DNA of 64,000 bases, taken from DASVDE01 sp963740065. GTDB taxonomy: Bacteria > Actinomycetota > Thermoleophilia > Solirubrobacterales > 70-9. Of the stretch, positions 51,808 through 60,203 are shown piece by piece (position 1 is the first letter of the stretch; each line of letters starts with the position of its first letter). The DNA is taken from positions 124,001-188,000 of the forward strand of contig CAVUCS010000001.1 in assembly GCA_963740065.1 (NCBI GenBank), written 5' to 3'. A program made the translations under genes and the position numbers. The notes under the pieces were generated by a model. That model did not search any database. It saw nothing but the letters and a program-made list of their open reading frames with translations, and was not told the origin of the DNA.

Positions 51808-52731
51808 GTGAGTGAGTGGATGCTTGTGGAGGTGCGGGAGGGTGGTTTGTTGACCGACCCCCGTTGTCGTGATGCTTTCCGGGGGGCGGGACTCGGTTTG
51901 CTTGCTTGATATTGCGGTGCGGTTGCTTGGCGTCCGGAGGCGGTTACCGCGTTGCACGTCAACTATGGGTTGCGCGACGACTCCGGGGACGATGAGCGTC
52001 ATTGCGTCGCGCTTTGCGAACGGCTCGGGGTGGCGCTTGAAATCGAGCGGCCGCGGCGGCCTGAGGGGCCCGGCAACCTGCAGGCTTGGGCGCGGGACAC
52101 TCGCTACGCGGCGGCGGCGCGCATCGCCCTGCCCACCGGCGCCTCGATCGCCACCGGCCATACCGCCGACGACCAGGTGGAGACGATCCTCTATCGGCTC
52201 GCCTCCTCACCCAGTCGCCGTGCCCTGCTGGGCATGCGTCCCCACGACGGGAAACTGGCGCGGCCGCTACTCGCCTTCACTCGCGAACAGACGACCTCCT
52301 ATTGCGAGGAGCGGGGATTGGTCTGGCGCGACGACGCGACCAACGCAGAGCTGACCTTCGCCCGCGGCCGAGTTCGCCACGGCTTGGTTCCGGCGCTGAA
52401 GGCGATCCACCCCGCTGCCGCGGAGAACGTGTTGCGCACGGCCGCCTTGCTGCGCGACGAGGCGGAGGTGTTGGACGCGCTGGTCGAGGCCGAGATCGAC
52501 GGCGAGGAGCGGGGGACGCTGACCCTGGAGCGACTCGCCGAGCTTCCCCCGGCACTGCGGCGGCTGGTCGTGCAGAGACTCGCCGACCGCGCCGCCGGTC
52601 GCCCGGTGCCGGGCGCCGCCAACCACGCCGACGAGGTGGCCGCCCTGCGGCGCACCGGCACCGCGATGCTCGACCTCGGCGGCGGGGTTAGAGCCGTGGT
52701 CGAGCGTGGCGTGCTGTACTGCGCCCGATGA
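51808..52731 (+). CDS. tilS: tRNA(Ile)-lysidine synthase, two frame changes at the 5' end
   Basis: Starting from the GTG at 51808, SEWMLVEVREGGLLTDP leads, if one C is removed from the C run near 51857, straight into VVVMLSGGRDSVCLLDIAVRLLG, the PP-loop (SGGxDS). A second frame change near 51933 continues VTALHVNYGLRDDSGDDERHCVALCERLGVAL, LQAWARDTRYAAAARIAL, ATGHTADDQVETILYRL and MRPHDGKLARPLLAFTREQ, then RVRHGLVPALKAIHPAAAENVLRTA. This is TilS, which modifies C34 of tRNA-Ile(CAU) to lysidine and is normally essential, so the breaks are almost certainly sequence errors. Its stop overlaps hpt. Confidence 0.9.
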
Positions 52732-53261
52732 GCGGCGAAGACAACGCGATCGGCGAGGTTCTCGTCCCCCGCGAAGACCTGGTGCGCCGGGTCGCCGAAC
52801 TGGGGGAGGAGATCAGTCGCGACTACGAGGGTCGCGAGCTGATGATGGTCGGGGTCTTGAAGGGCGCGGTCCTTTTCCTCGCCGACCTGATGCGCCACCT
52901 CGACGTTCCCTGCGAGATCGACTTCATGGCCGTTTCCAGTTACGGCTCGCAGACCGATTCCTCAGGTGTGGTGCGGATTCTCAAGGACCTCGACGCGCCA
53001 ATCGAGGGTCGTCACGTGCTGGTCGTCGAAGACATCATCGACTCCGGCCTCACCCTCCAGTACCTGATGCGCAACCTGAAGGCGCGCCGCCCCGCCTCAC
53101 TCGAGGTCTGCTCGCTTCTGACCAAGCCCGAGCGCCTGCGCGTCGATCTATCCCCCCGTTACGTCGGCTTCGAGATTCCCAATCGCTTCGCGATCGGGTA
53201 CGGGCTGGACCACGCGCAGCGCTATCGCAACCTCGAATACGTCGCCGCGTTGCGGGACTGA
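52728..53261 (+). CDS. hpt: Hypoxanthine phosphoribosyltransferase
   Basis: The 177-residue enzyme starts MSGEDNAIGEVLVPREDLVRRVAELGEEISRDYEGRELMMVGVLKGAVLFLADLMRHLDV. The PRPP motif VLVVEDIIDSGLTLQYL and the purine-loop PRYVGFEIPNRFAIGYGLD are complete, and DFMAVSSYGSQTDSSGVVRILKDLD is the flexible loop. It salvages hypoxanthine and guanine with PRPP. It overlaps tilS by 4 bases and ftsH follows 37 bases later, the classical tilS-hpt-ftsH order. Confidence 0.95.
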   Translation: MSGEDNAIGEVLVPREDLVRRVAELGEEISRDYEGRELMMVGVLKGAVLFLADLMRHLDVPCEIDFMAVSSYGSQTDSSGVVRILKDLDAPIEGRHVLVVEDIIDSGLTLQYLMRNLKARRPASLEVCSLLTKPERLRVDLSPRYVGFEIPNRFAIGYGLDHAQRYRNLEYVAALRD

Positions 53262-53298
53262 GGCACAAAACCGCCCTGGTACGCTGAATTTCACCTCC

Positions 53299-55239
53299 GT
53301 GAGACGTTTTTTCAAAAGCGCCGCTTTCCCGATCCTGCTGGTGGTGATCCTTGCCTTCATCGCCCAGCGGTTGATCAGCAGCCCAACGGACGCCGAGCCG
53401 CCCCCCTACAACGAGCTGATCAAGCCGAAGACCGGCCTGATCGCCACCGGGAAGATCGATGAAATCTCGATCAACACGAAGGACAACACGCTCGACGTCA
53501 AGCGGCGCAACGGTGAGAGCTTCAGCACGGGCTATCCGCCCAACACCGAGCAGAGCCTGATCAACCAGATCGAGGCGTCGAACGTCGACACCACGGTGAA
53601 GGGCACCGGCAGCTCCGGGATCCTCAACCTGCTCACCTACATCCTGCCCTTCGTCCTCTTCTTCGGCTTCTGGATCTTCCTCATGAATCAGATGCAGGGC
53701 GGCGGTTCCAGGGTGATGAACTTCGGCAAATCGAAAGCCAAACGGATGGCGGTCGACGCCCCGAAAATCACCTTCCGCGACGTCGCCGGAGTGGACGAGG
53801 CGGTGCAGGAGCTGCACGAGATCAAGGAGTTCCTCGAGAACCCGAAGAAATTCCAGAGCCTCGGCGCCCGCATCCCCAAGGGGGTGCTGCTCTACGGCCC
53901 TCCGGGAACCGGCAAGACGCTGCTGGCCCGGGCCGTCGCCGGCGAGGCCGGCGTGCCCTTCTTCTCAATTTCCGGCTCGGACTTCGTCGAGATGTTCGTC
54001 GGGGTCGGCGCCAGCCGCGTGCGGGACCTCTTCGAGCAGGCGAAGCAGAACTCCCCCTGCATCATCTTCATGGACGAGATCGATGCCGTCGGTCGCCACC
54101 GCGGCGCCGGCATGGGGGGCGGCCACGACGAGCGCGAGCAAACGCTGAATCAGCTCCTGGTCGAGATGGACGGCTTCGAGATGAAGGACAACATCATCTT
54201 GATCGCCGCCACCAACCGGCCGGACATCCTCGACCCGGCGCTGCTGCGGCCGGGCCGCTTCGATCGCCAGGTCGTCGTCGACCGCCCCGACCGCAAGGGC
54301 CGTAAGAAGATCCTCGAAGTCCATACGCGGGGCAAGCCCCTGGCGAAAAGCATCGACCTCGACGCGCTGGCCGGCCAGACCCCTGGCTTCACCGGCGCCG
54401 ACCTCGCCAATCTGATCAACGAGGCGGCGCTCTTGACCGCCCGCTCCGGCAACCGTGAGATCACCATGCACGAGCTGGAGGAAGGGATCATGAGGGTGAT
54501 CGCCGGCCCGGAGAAGAAAACCCGGGTCATGAGTGAGAAGGAACGGTTGATCACCGCCTACCACGAGCTTGGGCACGCGATCGTCGGTCACTTGCTTCCA
54601 AACTGCGACCCGGTTCACAAGATCTCGATCATCAGCCGTGGCCAGGCGCTCGGTTACACGATCAGCCTGCCGACCGAGGACAAGTTCTTGACCAGCCGCG
54701 CCGAGTTGACCGACACGATGGCGATGACTCTGGGCGGCCGCGCCGCCGAGGAGATCATCTTCAGCGAGATCACCACCGGCGCCTCCAACGACCTTGAGAA
54801 GGTGACCGAGACGGCGAAGCAGATGGTGATGCGCTTCGGCATGTCGGAGCGGCTTGGGCCACGCGTCTTTGGCCACGACCGCGGTCAGCCTTTCCTCGGC
54901 CGCGAGTTCTCCTCCGAGCCGGACTACTCCGATGAGATCGCCCGGGAGATCGACGATGAGATCCGACGCATCGTCGAAGGCGCCCATCAGACCGCCAAGG
55001 ACCTGCTCACCGAGAAGCGTCCCGAGCTGGACCGGATCTCCAGAATCCTGCTTGAGCACGAGACGATTGATGCCGAGCAGTTCGTGGCGCTGCTGGACGG
55101 CAAGCACGAGGACGAGGTGTTCGTCGACGAGGATGAGTCGGAGGAGGCCAAGCCGGTGACTGAGCCGGAACGCCCCCCGCGCGGCGCCCGCCCGAATCCC
55201 CAGCCGCGGCCCGGTTTCGCCGGCGGCGACGCCAGCTGA
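53299..55239 (+). CDS. ftsH: ATP-dependent zinc metalloprotease FtsH
   Basis: A 646-residue membrane protease beginning with GTG: membrane segment FPILLVVILAFIAQRL at residues 10-25, a small extracytoplasmic domain, and a second segment LLTYILPFVLFFGFWIFLM at about 113-131. Walker A is GPPGTGKT near residue 199, Walker B IIFMDEIDAVGR, second region of homology ATNRPDILDPALLRPGRFDR, zinc site HELGH near residue 421 with the third ligand Glu further on. The acidic, Pro-rich C-terminal tail (DEDESEEAKPVTEPERPPRG) is typical of actinobacteria. It degrades membrane and short-lived regulatory proteins. Confidence 0.95.
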   Translation: MRRFFKSAAFPILLVVILAFIAQRLISSPTDAEPPPYNELIKPKTGLIATGKIDEISINTKDNTLDVKRRNGESFSTGYPPNTEQSLINQIEASNVDTTVKGTGSSGILNLLTYILPFVLFFGFWIFLMNQMQGGGSRVMNFGKSKAKRMAVDAPKITFRDVAGVDEAVQELHEIKEFLENPKKFQSLGARIPKGVLLYGPPGTGKTLLARAVAGEAGVPFFSISGSDFVEMFVGVGASRVRDLFEQAKQNSPCIIFMDEIDAVGRHRGAGMGGGHDEREQTLNQLLVEMDGFEMKDNIILIAATNRPDILDPALLRPGRFDRQVVVDRPDRKGRKKILEVHTRGKPLAKSIDLDALAGQTPGFTGADLANLINEAALLTARSGNREITMHELEEGIMRVIAGPEKKTRVMSEKERLITAYHELGHAIVGHLLPNCDPVHKISIISRGQALGYTISLPTEDKFLTSRAELTDTMAMTLGGRAAEEIIFSEITTGASNDLEKVTETAKQMVMRFGMSERLGPRVFGHDRGQPFLGREFSSEPDYSDEIAREIDDEIRRIVEGAHQTAKDLLTEKRPELDRISRILLEHETIDAEQFVALLDGKHEDEVFVDEDESEEAKPVTEPERPPRGARPNPQPRPGFAGGDAS

Positions 55240-55246
55240 GACCCCG

Positions 55247-56027
55247 ATGAAACTGATGGGCGTCGTCAACGTGACGCCGGACTCGTTTTCCGACGGGGGG
55301 CTATACCTGGATCCCGAGGCGGCTATCGCGCATGGGGAGGAGCTTGTGCGGGATGGGGCGGAGATTTTGGATGTAGGGGGGGAGTCGACTCGGCCGGGGG
55401 CGGAGGCGGTCGATGCGGGGGAGGAGCTTCGGCGGGTGGGGCCCGTTGTCGCTGCCCTGTCCGGGACCGCGACAGTTTCGATCGACACTTCCAAGGCCGC
55501 GGTCGCCGAAGCGGCGCTTGATCGCGGCGCTTCGATCGTCAACGACGTGACCGCGCTGCGGGGAGATTCTGGGATGGCGGGGCTTTGCGCCGAGCGGAGA
55601 GCCGGCGTTGTGTTGATGCACATGCTGGGGAATCCCCGGACGATGCAGGCGGACCCCGTGTACGAGGACGTCGTCGACGAGGTAAAGGCTTTTCTGGTTG
55701 AGCGATTGGAATTCGCCGTCGAGCGCCGGGATCGACGAGGAGCGCGTTTGGCTCGACCCTGGGATCGGGTTTGGGAAGACGAGAGAGCACAACTTCGAAT
55801 TGCTTCGGCGGCTTGGCGAGTTGCGGAGACTGGGGCGACCGCTGGTGATCGGGACCTCTCGCAAGAGCTTCATCGGGGCGGTCGACGGCTCAGTCGCCAG
55901 CGATCGACTCGGAGGGACCATCGCCTCCTCGGTGTTGGCCGCTGCCGAGGGCGCCGATGTCCTTCGTGTCCACGACGTTGTCGAGGTTGGGCAGGCGATG
56001 AAAGTCGCCGCGGCCGTGCTTGGGTAG
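55247..56027 (+). CDS. folP: Dihydropteroate synthase, one frame change
   Basis: MKLMGVVNVTPDSFSDGGLYLDPEAAIAHGEELV and AEILDVGGESTRPGAEAVD are the first two pterin-binding blocks, followed by TVSIDTSKAAVAEAALDRGASIVNDVTAL, GVVLMHMLGNPRTMQ, then after a frame change near 55722 VWLDPGIGFGKTREHNFELLRRL, PLVIGTSRKSFIGAV and VLRVHDVVEVGQAM. All catalytic residues are present across the break. It joins p-aminobenzoate to dihydropterin pyrophosphate. FolE, usually between ftsH and folP in actinobacteria, is missing here. The break is probably an error since folP is normally essential. Confidence 0.9.
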
Positions 56028-56036
56028 GTTGGGCCT

Positions 56037-56459
56037 GTGGAAGCGCACGGCAACGGAATCGAATCCAGCGTCGAGGTGGAGCTGCGCGGGCTCTCCATCT
56101 ACACCCATCACGGCGTCAGCGACGCCGAACAGGAGGTGGGGCAGCGGCTCGAGTTCGATGTTTTCTTCGACGTGCCCGATTGCGACGCCGTCCTCACCGA
56201 CCGGCTCGAGGACACGGTTGATTACGCCGAGGTCTGCGACATCGTCGCCCTCGCCGCCACCGAGCGCAGCTACAAGACGCTGGAGCGCCTCGCCCGCGTG
56301 GTCGGCGGGCGCCTGATGGAGCGCTACGGCTGCGAGTCGGTCAGGGTCCGGGCGGCGAAGCCCGAGCCGCCGCTTCCCCTCGCCATCCAAGAGGTCGCCG
56401 TCGAGGTCACCCACGAGCGGCCGGTGGATGAGGGCGAGGACGAGGACGACGAGTCATAG
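56037..56459 (+). CDS. folB: Dihydroneopterin aldolase
   Basis: The 140-residue protein starts with GTG and has VELRGLSIYTHHGVSDAEQEVGQRLEFDVFFDV (the Tyr and Gly of the pterin pocket), TVDYAEVCDIVALAATERSYKTLERLARVV and VRVRAAKPEPPLPLAIQEVAVEV (catalytic Lys). An acidic tail (DEGEDEDDES) is unusual. It splits dihydroneopterin to 6-hydroxymethyl-dihydropterin and glycolaldehyde, giving the substrate of FolK next door. Between folP and folB are only 9 bases. Confidence 0.9.
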   Translation: MEAHGNGIESSVEVELRGLSIYTHHGVSDAEQEVGQRLEFDVFFDVPDCDAVLTDRLEDTVDYAEVCDIVALAATERSYKTLERLARVVGGRLMERYGCESVRVRAAKPEPPLPLAIQEVAVEVTHERPVDEGEDEDDES

Positions 56460-56941
56460 CCCGAGTCGGGTACCTGGGACTGGGGTCGAACGTCGGCGAC
56501 CGCGAGGGGCAGCTGCGGGCGGCGGTGGAGATGCTGCGCGAACGTGGGGTTGAGGTCGATGCCGTTTCTTCGGCCTATGAGACAGAGCCGGTGGGCGAGA
56601 TCCTCGACCAGCCCGACTTCCTCAACGCCGCGGTTCGCATCCGCACCGATTTGGAGCCGGAGGCGCTGCTCGACGCCTGCAAGGAGATCGAGGTCGAGCG
56701 CGGCCGTGTCCTCGACGCCCCCCGCCACAGCCCGCGGCCGCTCGACGTAGACCTGCTGCTGCTCGGCGACTTGGAATTGGAGACGGAGCGCCTCACCCTG
56801 CCGCACCGTGAAGTGACGACCCGTCGCTTTGTTCTCGCCCCGCTACTGGAGCTCGATTCCAACCTGACGCTGCCCGACGGCACGCGCCTGGAGGACGCCA
56901 TGGCGTCCCTAGGCGGTGGCCAGCGCGTTAAGCGGCTCTAG
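56456..56941 (+). CDS. folK: 6-hydroxymethyl-dihydropterin pyrophosphokinase, start codon anomalous
   Basis: The reading frame begins ARVGYLGLGSNVGDREGQL, the N-terminal hallmark of FolK, and continues VDAVSSAYETEPVGEILDQPDFLNAAVRI, ACKEIEVERGRVLDAPRHSPRPLDVDLLLL (R-x-x-R-x-x-D-x-D catalytic block) and LPHREVTTRRFVLAPLLEL. No ATG/GTG/TTG lies before the conserved start: the codon at the expected position is ATA at 56456-56458, overlapping the folB stop. Either ATA is used or one base is wrong (ATGA-type overlaps are the norm here). The first ordinary start, at 56525, would remove the GLGSN motif. It uses ATP to activate the pterin for FolP. Confidence 0.85.
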   Translation: MARVGYLGLGSNVGDREGQLRAAVEMLRERGVEVDAVSSAYETEPVGEILDQPDFLNAAVRIRTDLEPEALLDACKEIEVERGRVLDAPRHSPRPLDVDLLLLGDLELETERLTLPHREVTTRRFVLAPLLELDSNLTLPDGTRLEDAMASLGGGQRVKRL

Positions 56942-57660
56942 CCAGGCGGGGGAAAAATCGGCGGGAAGTCTCCGGCGATCTGCGGCTGAATTCTCTTCGC
57001 GAGCTCCCCGGCCGGGCGCGATTCAATGAATGGGCGTAGGTCTTGGAAGGTCATCGCCAGGCGGATGCTCGGCGCGATCTGGAAGTCGGCCGCGTTGGGC
57101 TCTTCGCCGCCGATGATCCCGGCGGCGATCAGGTCGTCGACTCTCTGCAGCATCTCGCCGTAGGCGGCGAGGTTGGCTCGGACGTTCTCGTCGCTCGCCT
57201 TGTGGATGCGCTTCTCCGTGGCGATGATCGGACCCGCCGTGCGCACCGCCAGGCCGATTGGGATCCCCAGCCTGGCCCCCTCCGAGTAGTCGCGAAGGGG
57301 AGCGGAGTTCTTCCTGAACGCCCACCAGCTGAGCTGGCGGATCGGGTGCTGCAACTCGTCGCCGCCGAAGCGCTCCGCCGCCTCGACCGCGGCCCTTTTT
57401 TCGGGGTCGGCCGGGAACAGCGGCGGCTCCGGCTGGATGCGATCCAGCGCTCGCGAAATCTTGAGGGAGTCCTGAATCCGCTCACCGTTGATTGCCAAGG
57501 CCGGCACGCTCGATCCAGGAAAGCGGAGGGCTCGAACGATGCCTCTGGAGAGGACCGGGAAGAGGTCGGTCCGCTTGAAGGGGATGCCCTTGTATCCCAG
57601 CATCAGCTGAACCGCCGTACCCGGATGCGACCCCGGGATCGTGTAAAGCCGGACGTTCAC
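56938..57660 (-). CDS. Glutathione S-transferase-like protein
   Basis: A 240-residue protein, from the GTG at 57658-57660, starts NVRLYTIPGSHPGTAVQLMLGYKGIPFKRTDL, a thioredoxin-like N-terminal domain with VPALAINGERIQDSLKISRALDRI (the Pro and the glutamate/serine thiol-ligand site). The C-terminal helical domain carries GGEEPNAADFQIAPSIRLAMTF, the N-capping D motif of GSTs. Actinobacteria mostly lack glutathione, so another thiol is likely. It lies inside the folate-coenzyme A block, on the opposite strand, and converges with folK with a 4-base overlap. Confidence 0.8.
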   Translation of the reverse strand: MNVRLYTIPGSHPGTAVQLMLGYKGIPFKRTDLFPVLSRGIVRALRFPGSSVPALAINGERIQDSLKISRALDRIQPEPPLFPADPEKRAAVEAAERFGGDELQHPIRQLSWWAFRKNSAPLRDYSEGARLGIPIGLAVRTAGPIIATEKRIHKASDENVRANLAAYGEMLQRVDDLIAAGIIGGEEPNAADFQIAPSIRLAMTFQDLRPFIESRPAGELAKRIQPQIAGDFPPIFPPPG

Positions 57661-57699
57661 CGGGCGGCATCCTATTCCCAACGGCGCGATAATCGCGCT

Positions 57700-58462
57700 G
57701 TGCTCCTCGCGGTAGACGTAGGCAACACTCAGACACACCTCGGCGCCTTCGACGGCGAGCGGCTCGTTGAGCACTGGCGCTTTCAGACGCGATCGGGCGA
57801 AACCGGAGACGAGCTGGCGGCGCGCATCTCCGGATTGTTCTCCCTCAGCGGCATGAGTCTTGAAGGTGTGGATGCGGTCTGCGCCTCCTCGGTTGTGCCT
57901 CCGCTCGGCGCGCAGTACGAGCGGCTCACCGCGCGCTACCTCGATGCCGAGTGCTTGACGATCGGGCCGGGCCTCAGAACCGGAATGCCGATCCGGATCG
58001 ATAATCCGCTCGAGGTCGGCGCCGATCGCTTGGTCAACTCGATCGCCGCCTACGATCGCTTCAAGGACGCCTGCGTGGTCGTCGACTTCGGCACCGGGAT
58101 CAACGTCGATGTGGTCTCGGCCGCGGGCGAATACCTCGGTGGGGCGATCGGGCCCGGTCTGGAAATCTCGCTCAGCGCCCTGATCGAGCGCGCCGCGCGC
58201 ATCACTCGCATCGACCTGACCGAGCCCGAGACGGCGATCGGCCGCTCGAGCCGAGCCGCGATCCAGTCGGGCTTCGTTTTCGGCTTCGCCGGGCTGATCG
58301 ACGGGATCGTGCGCAGGATCGAAAAGGAGCTGGGAGAGGCGAGCTTGCTCGCGACCGGCGGGCTGGCCCACGTCGATCGTCCCCTTTACCGAGACGATCG
58401 ATGAGGTCGACGACATGCTTACCCTGAAGGGGCTGCGCCTAATTCATGCAAGGAACAAATAA
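57700..58462 (+). CDS. coaX: Type III pantothenate kinase, frame change at the 3' end
   Basis: From the GTG at 57700: LLAVDVGNTQTHLGAFDGERLVEHWRFQT (phosphate motif DVGNTxT), ASSVVPPLGAQYERL, NPLEVGADRLVNSIAAYDRF, CVVVDFGTGINVDVVSAAGEYLGGAIGPGLEIS and ATGGLA near the end. A one-base insertion near 58377 shifts the frame; corrected, it ends IVPFTETIDEVDDMLTLKGLRLIHARNK with TAA at 58460-58462, as in other CoaX proteins. It phosphorylates pantothenate in the first step of coenzyme A synthesis. About 254 residues. Confidence 0.9.
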
Positions 58463-58485
58463 CGCCGCCTCCTCAGCTCCCGCGA

Positions 58486-59517
58486 ATGCCTGAGAAATCA
58501 GATATGGACAGGGATTCGCTCCCGCGTCCGGGGGCGGCTCTAACCGATCCTTTCGAGATCGGTGGCATTCGGATCGCCAACCGGGTTCTGCTTGCCCCGC
58601 TGGCGGGGATCGGCAACTGGTTCGTGCGCCTGCAGGCGAAACGGTACGGGGCGGGCCTCGCCGTCTCGGAGATGGTCTCCAGCTTCGGCTTGCACCACCG
58701 CAATGAGCGCACCCTGCGCGAGCTGATGCGGATCCACCCCGATGAGCACCCGGTCTCGATCCAGCTCTTCGGCCACGACGCCGAGGTGATGCGCTCCGGT
58801 GCGGCGATCGCCGCCGAGGCGGGCGCTGACCTGATCGACATCAACATGGGCTGCCCGGTGCGCAAGGTGCGCAAGACCGGCGCCGGCGCCGAGCTGCTGC
58901 GCGATCACGACCTGGCGCTGGCGCTGGCGCGGGGTGCGGCCGAGGGCAGCGGGCTGCCGGTGACGGTGAAGCTGCGCTCCGGGATCGAGCCCGGCGACCG
59001 CAGCGGCTACGAGCTGGCGCTGCGCTTGGCCGAGGAAGCCGGCGTCGCCGCGATCGGCTTCCACCCGCGCGCGGCCAAGGTCGGTCACAAGGGGCAGCCC
59101 GACTACGCCCTCACCCGCGAGCTGGCCGAGCGGGTCGAGGTGCCGGTGATCGTCTCCGGCGGCCTCAGATCCGCTGCCGCCGCGCGAGAGGCCTACGAGG
59201 AATCGGGGGCCGACGCGGTGATGATCGCCCGCGGCTCGTTCGGCAATCCCTGGGTCTTCGAAGAGCTGACCGGCCGCCGCGCCGCGCCGCCCGAGCGCGA
59301 GGAGATCGCCGATGAGCTGCTCTGGGTCGTCGACCGCGCGGAGGAGCACTTCGGCGCCGAGCGCGCCGAGCGCTATCTGCGCAAGTTCTACCCCTGGTAC
59401 ATGGAGCCGCTCGACGCGCCAACCGAGGTCGCCGACGAGCTACAGCGCAGCGCCGATTTGGCTCGGGCAAGGGAGTTGATCGCCGGGCTCGGCGCCCCTG
59501 CGGGCGTACTTTCTTGA
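58486..59517 (+). CDS. dus: tRNA-dihydrouridine synthase
   Basis: The 343-residue FMN enzyme contains IANRVLLAPLAGIGNWFVRLQAKRYGAGLAVSEMVSS, QLFGHDAEVMRSGAAIAAEAGADLIDINMGCPVRKVRKTGAGAELL (catalytic cysteine in GCP), VTVKLRSGI, AIGFHPRAAKVGHKGQ and VIVSGGLRSAAAAREAYEESGADAVMIARGSFGNPWVF. This matches the DusB group found in Gram-positive bacteria. It reduces uridines in the D-loop of tRNA. ATG at 58486 is 23 bases after the coaX stop. Confidence 0.9.
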   Translation: MPEKSDMDRDSLPRPGAALTDPFEIGGIRIANRVLLAPLAGIGNWFVRLQAKRYGAGLAVSEMVSSFGLHHRNERTLRELMRIHPDEHPVSIQLFGHDAEVMRSGAAIAAEAGADLIDINMGCPVRKVRKTGAGAELLRDHDLALALARGAAEGSGLPVTVKLRSGIEPGDRSGYELALRLAEEAGVAAIGFHPRAAKVGHKGQPDYALTRELAERVEVPVIVSGGLRSAAAAREAYEESGADAVMIARGSFGNPWVFEELTGRRAAPPEREEIADELLWVVDRAEEHFGAERAERYLRKFYPWYMEPLDAPTEVADELQRSADLARARELIAGLGAPAGVLS

Positions 59518-59577
59518 GCGGTCAATCAGCCTCGCTATATTTCCGCGCTCCCTTTAACCGAAGAGAGGCCAGGACAA

Positions 59578-60057
59578 GTGAGTCGCCAGTCCGTCATTAC
59601 CCCTGAAGGGCTAGAAAAGCTCAGAGAGGAAATCGAGCACCTCTCAACCACCAAAAGGCGCGAGGTCGCGGCTCGCATCAAGGAGGCGCGCGAGTTCGGC
59701 GACATCTCCGAGAACGCCGAGTACGACGACGCCAAGAACGAACAGGCGCTGCTGGAGGGGCGGATTGCCCAGCTGGAGGAGCGCCTACGGCGCTCGACGG
59801 TGATCGACGAGAGCGATCTCAGCACCGACGAGGTGCAGTTCGGCTCGATCGTCCACGTCAAAGACCAGAAAACGGGCGACTCGCAGAAATTCCAGATCGT
59901 CGGCTCGACCGAGGCTGACCCGCTGGAGCACAAGCTTTCTAATGAGTCGCCGATTGGCAAAGCCTTGATAGGCCATAAGAGGAACGACGTGGTCAGCGTT
60001 GAGGTTCCTCGCGGGCCTAAGAAGAGACTCAAAATCACCAAGATCGAGACTGCTTAG
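59578..60057 (+). CDS. greA: Transcription elongation factor GreA
   Basis: A 159-residue protein beginning with GTG (SRQSVITPEGLEKLREEIEHLSTTKRREVAARIKEAREFGDISENAEYDDAKNEQALLEGRIAQLEERL), the N-terminal coiled coil with the acidic tip DISENAEYDDAK that enters the RNA polymerase channel. The C-terminal FKBP-like domain includes FQIVGSTEADPLEHKLSNESPIGKALIGHKRNDVVSVEVP. It stimulates cleavage of stalled transcripts. AAGAGAGG upstream is a fair ribosome-binding site. The 115-bp hairpin repeat follows its stop. Confidence 0.95.
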   Translation: MSRQSVITPEGLEKLREEIEHLSTTKRREVAARIKEAREFGDISENAEYDDAKNEQALLEGRIAQLEERLRRSTVIDESDLSTDEVQFGSIVHVKDQKTGDSQKFQIVGSTEADPLEHKLSNESPIGKALIGHKRNDVVSVEVPRGPKKRLKITKIETA

Positions 60058-60064
60058 GTTGGCC

Positions 60065-60180
60065 TGAAGACCCATCCGGCAGGGGTTTCGCTTAACTTTT
60101 TCGAGGAGAGTCGCCGGCTTGCCGCGAGGCGCCGCGGCGAAAAAGTACAAGACGCTTCACCCCTGCCGGATGGGTCTTCA
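60065..60180. repeat. 115-bp hairpin repeat family, copy C (after greA)
   Basis: A 21-base arm (60065-60085, TGAAGACCCATCCGGCAGG...) is the exact complement of 60160-60180. The inner core matches copies A and B (TTCGCTTAACTTTTTCGAG and CGAAAAAGTACAAGACGCT). It begins 7 bases after the greA stop and ends 23 bases before lysS. Confidence 0.9.
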
Positions 60181-60203
60181 ACCGGCGTTGTAGGCTCGCC
60201 CGG

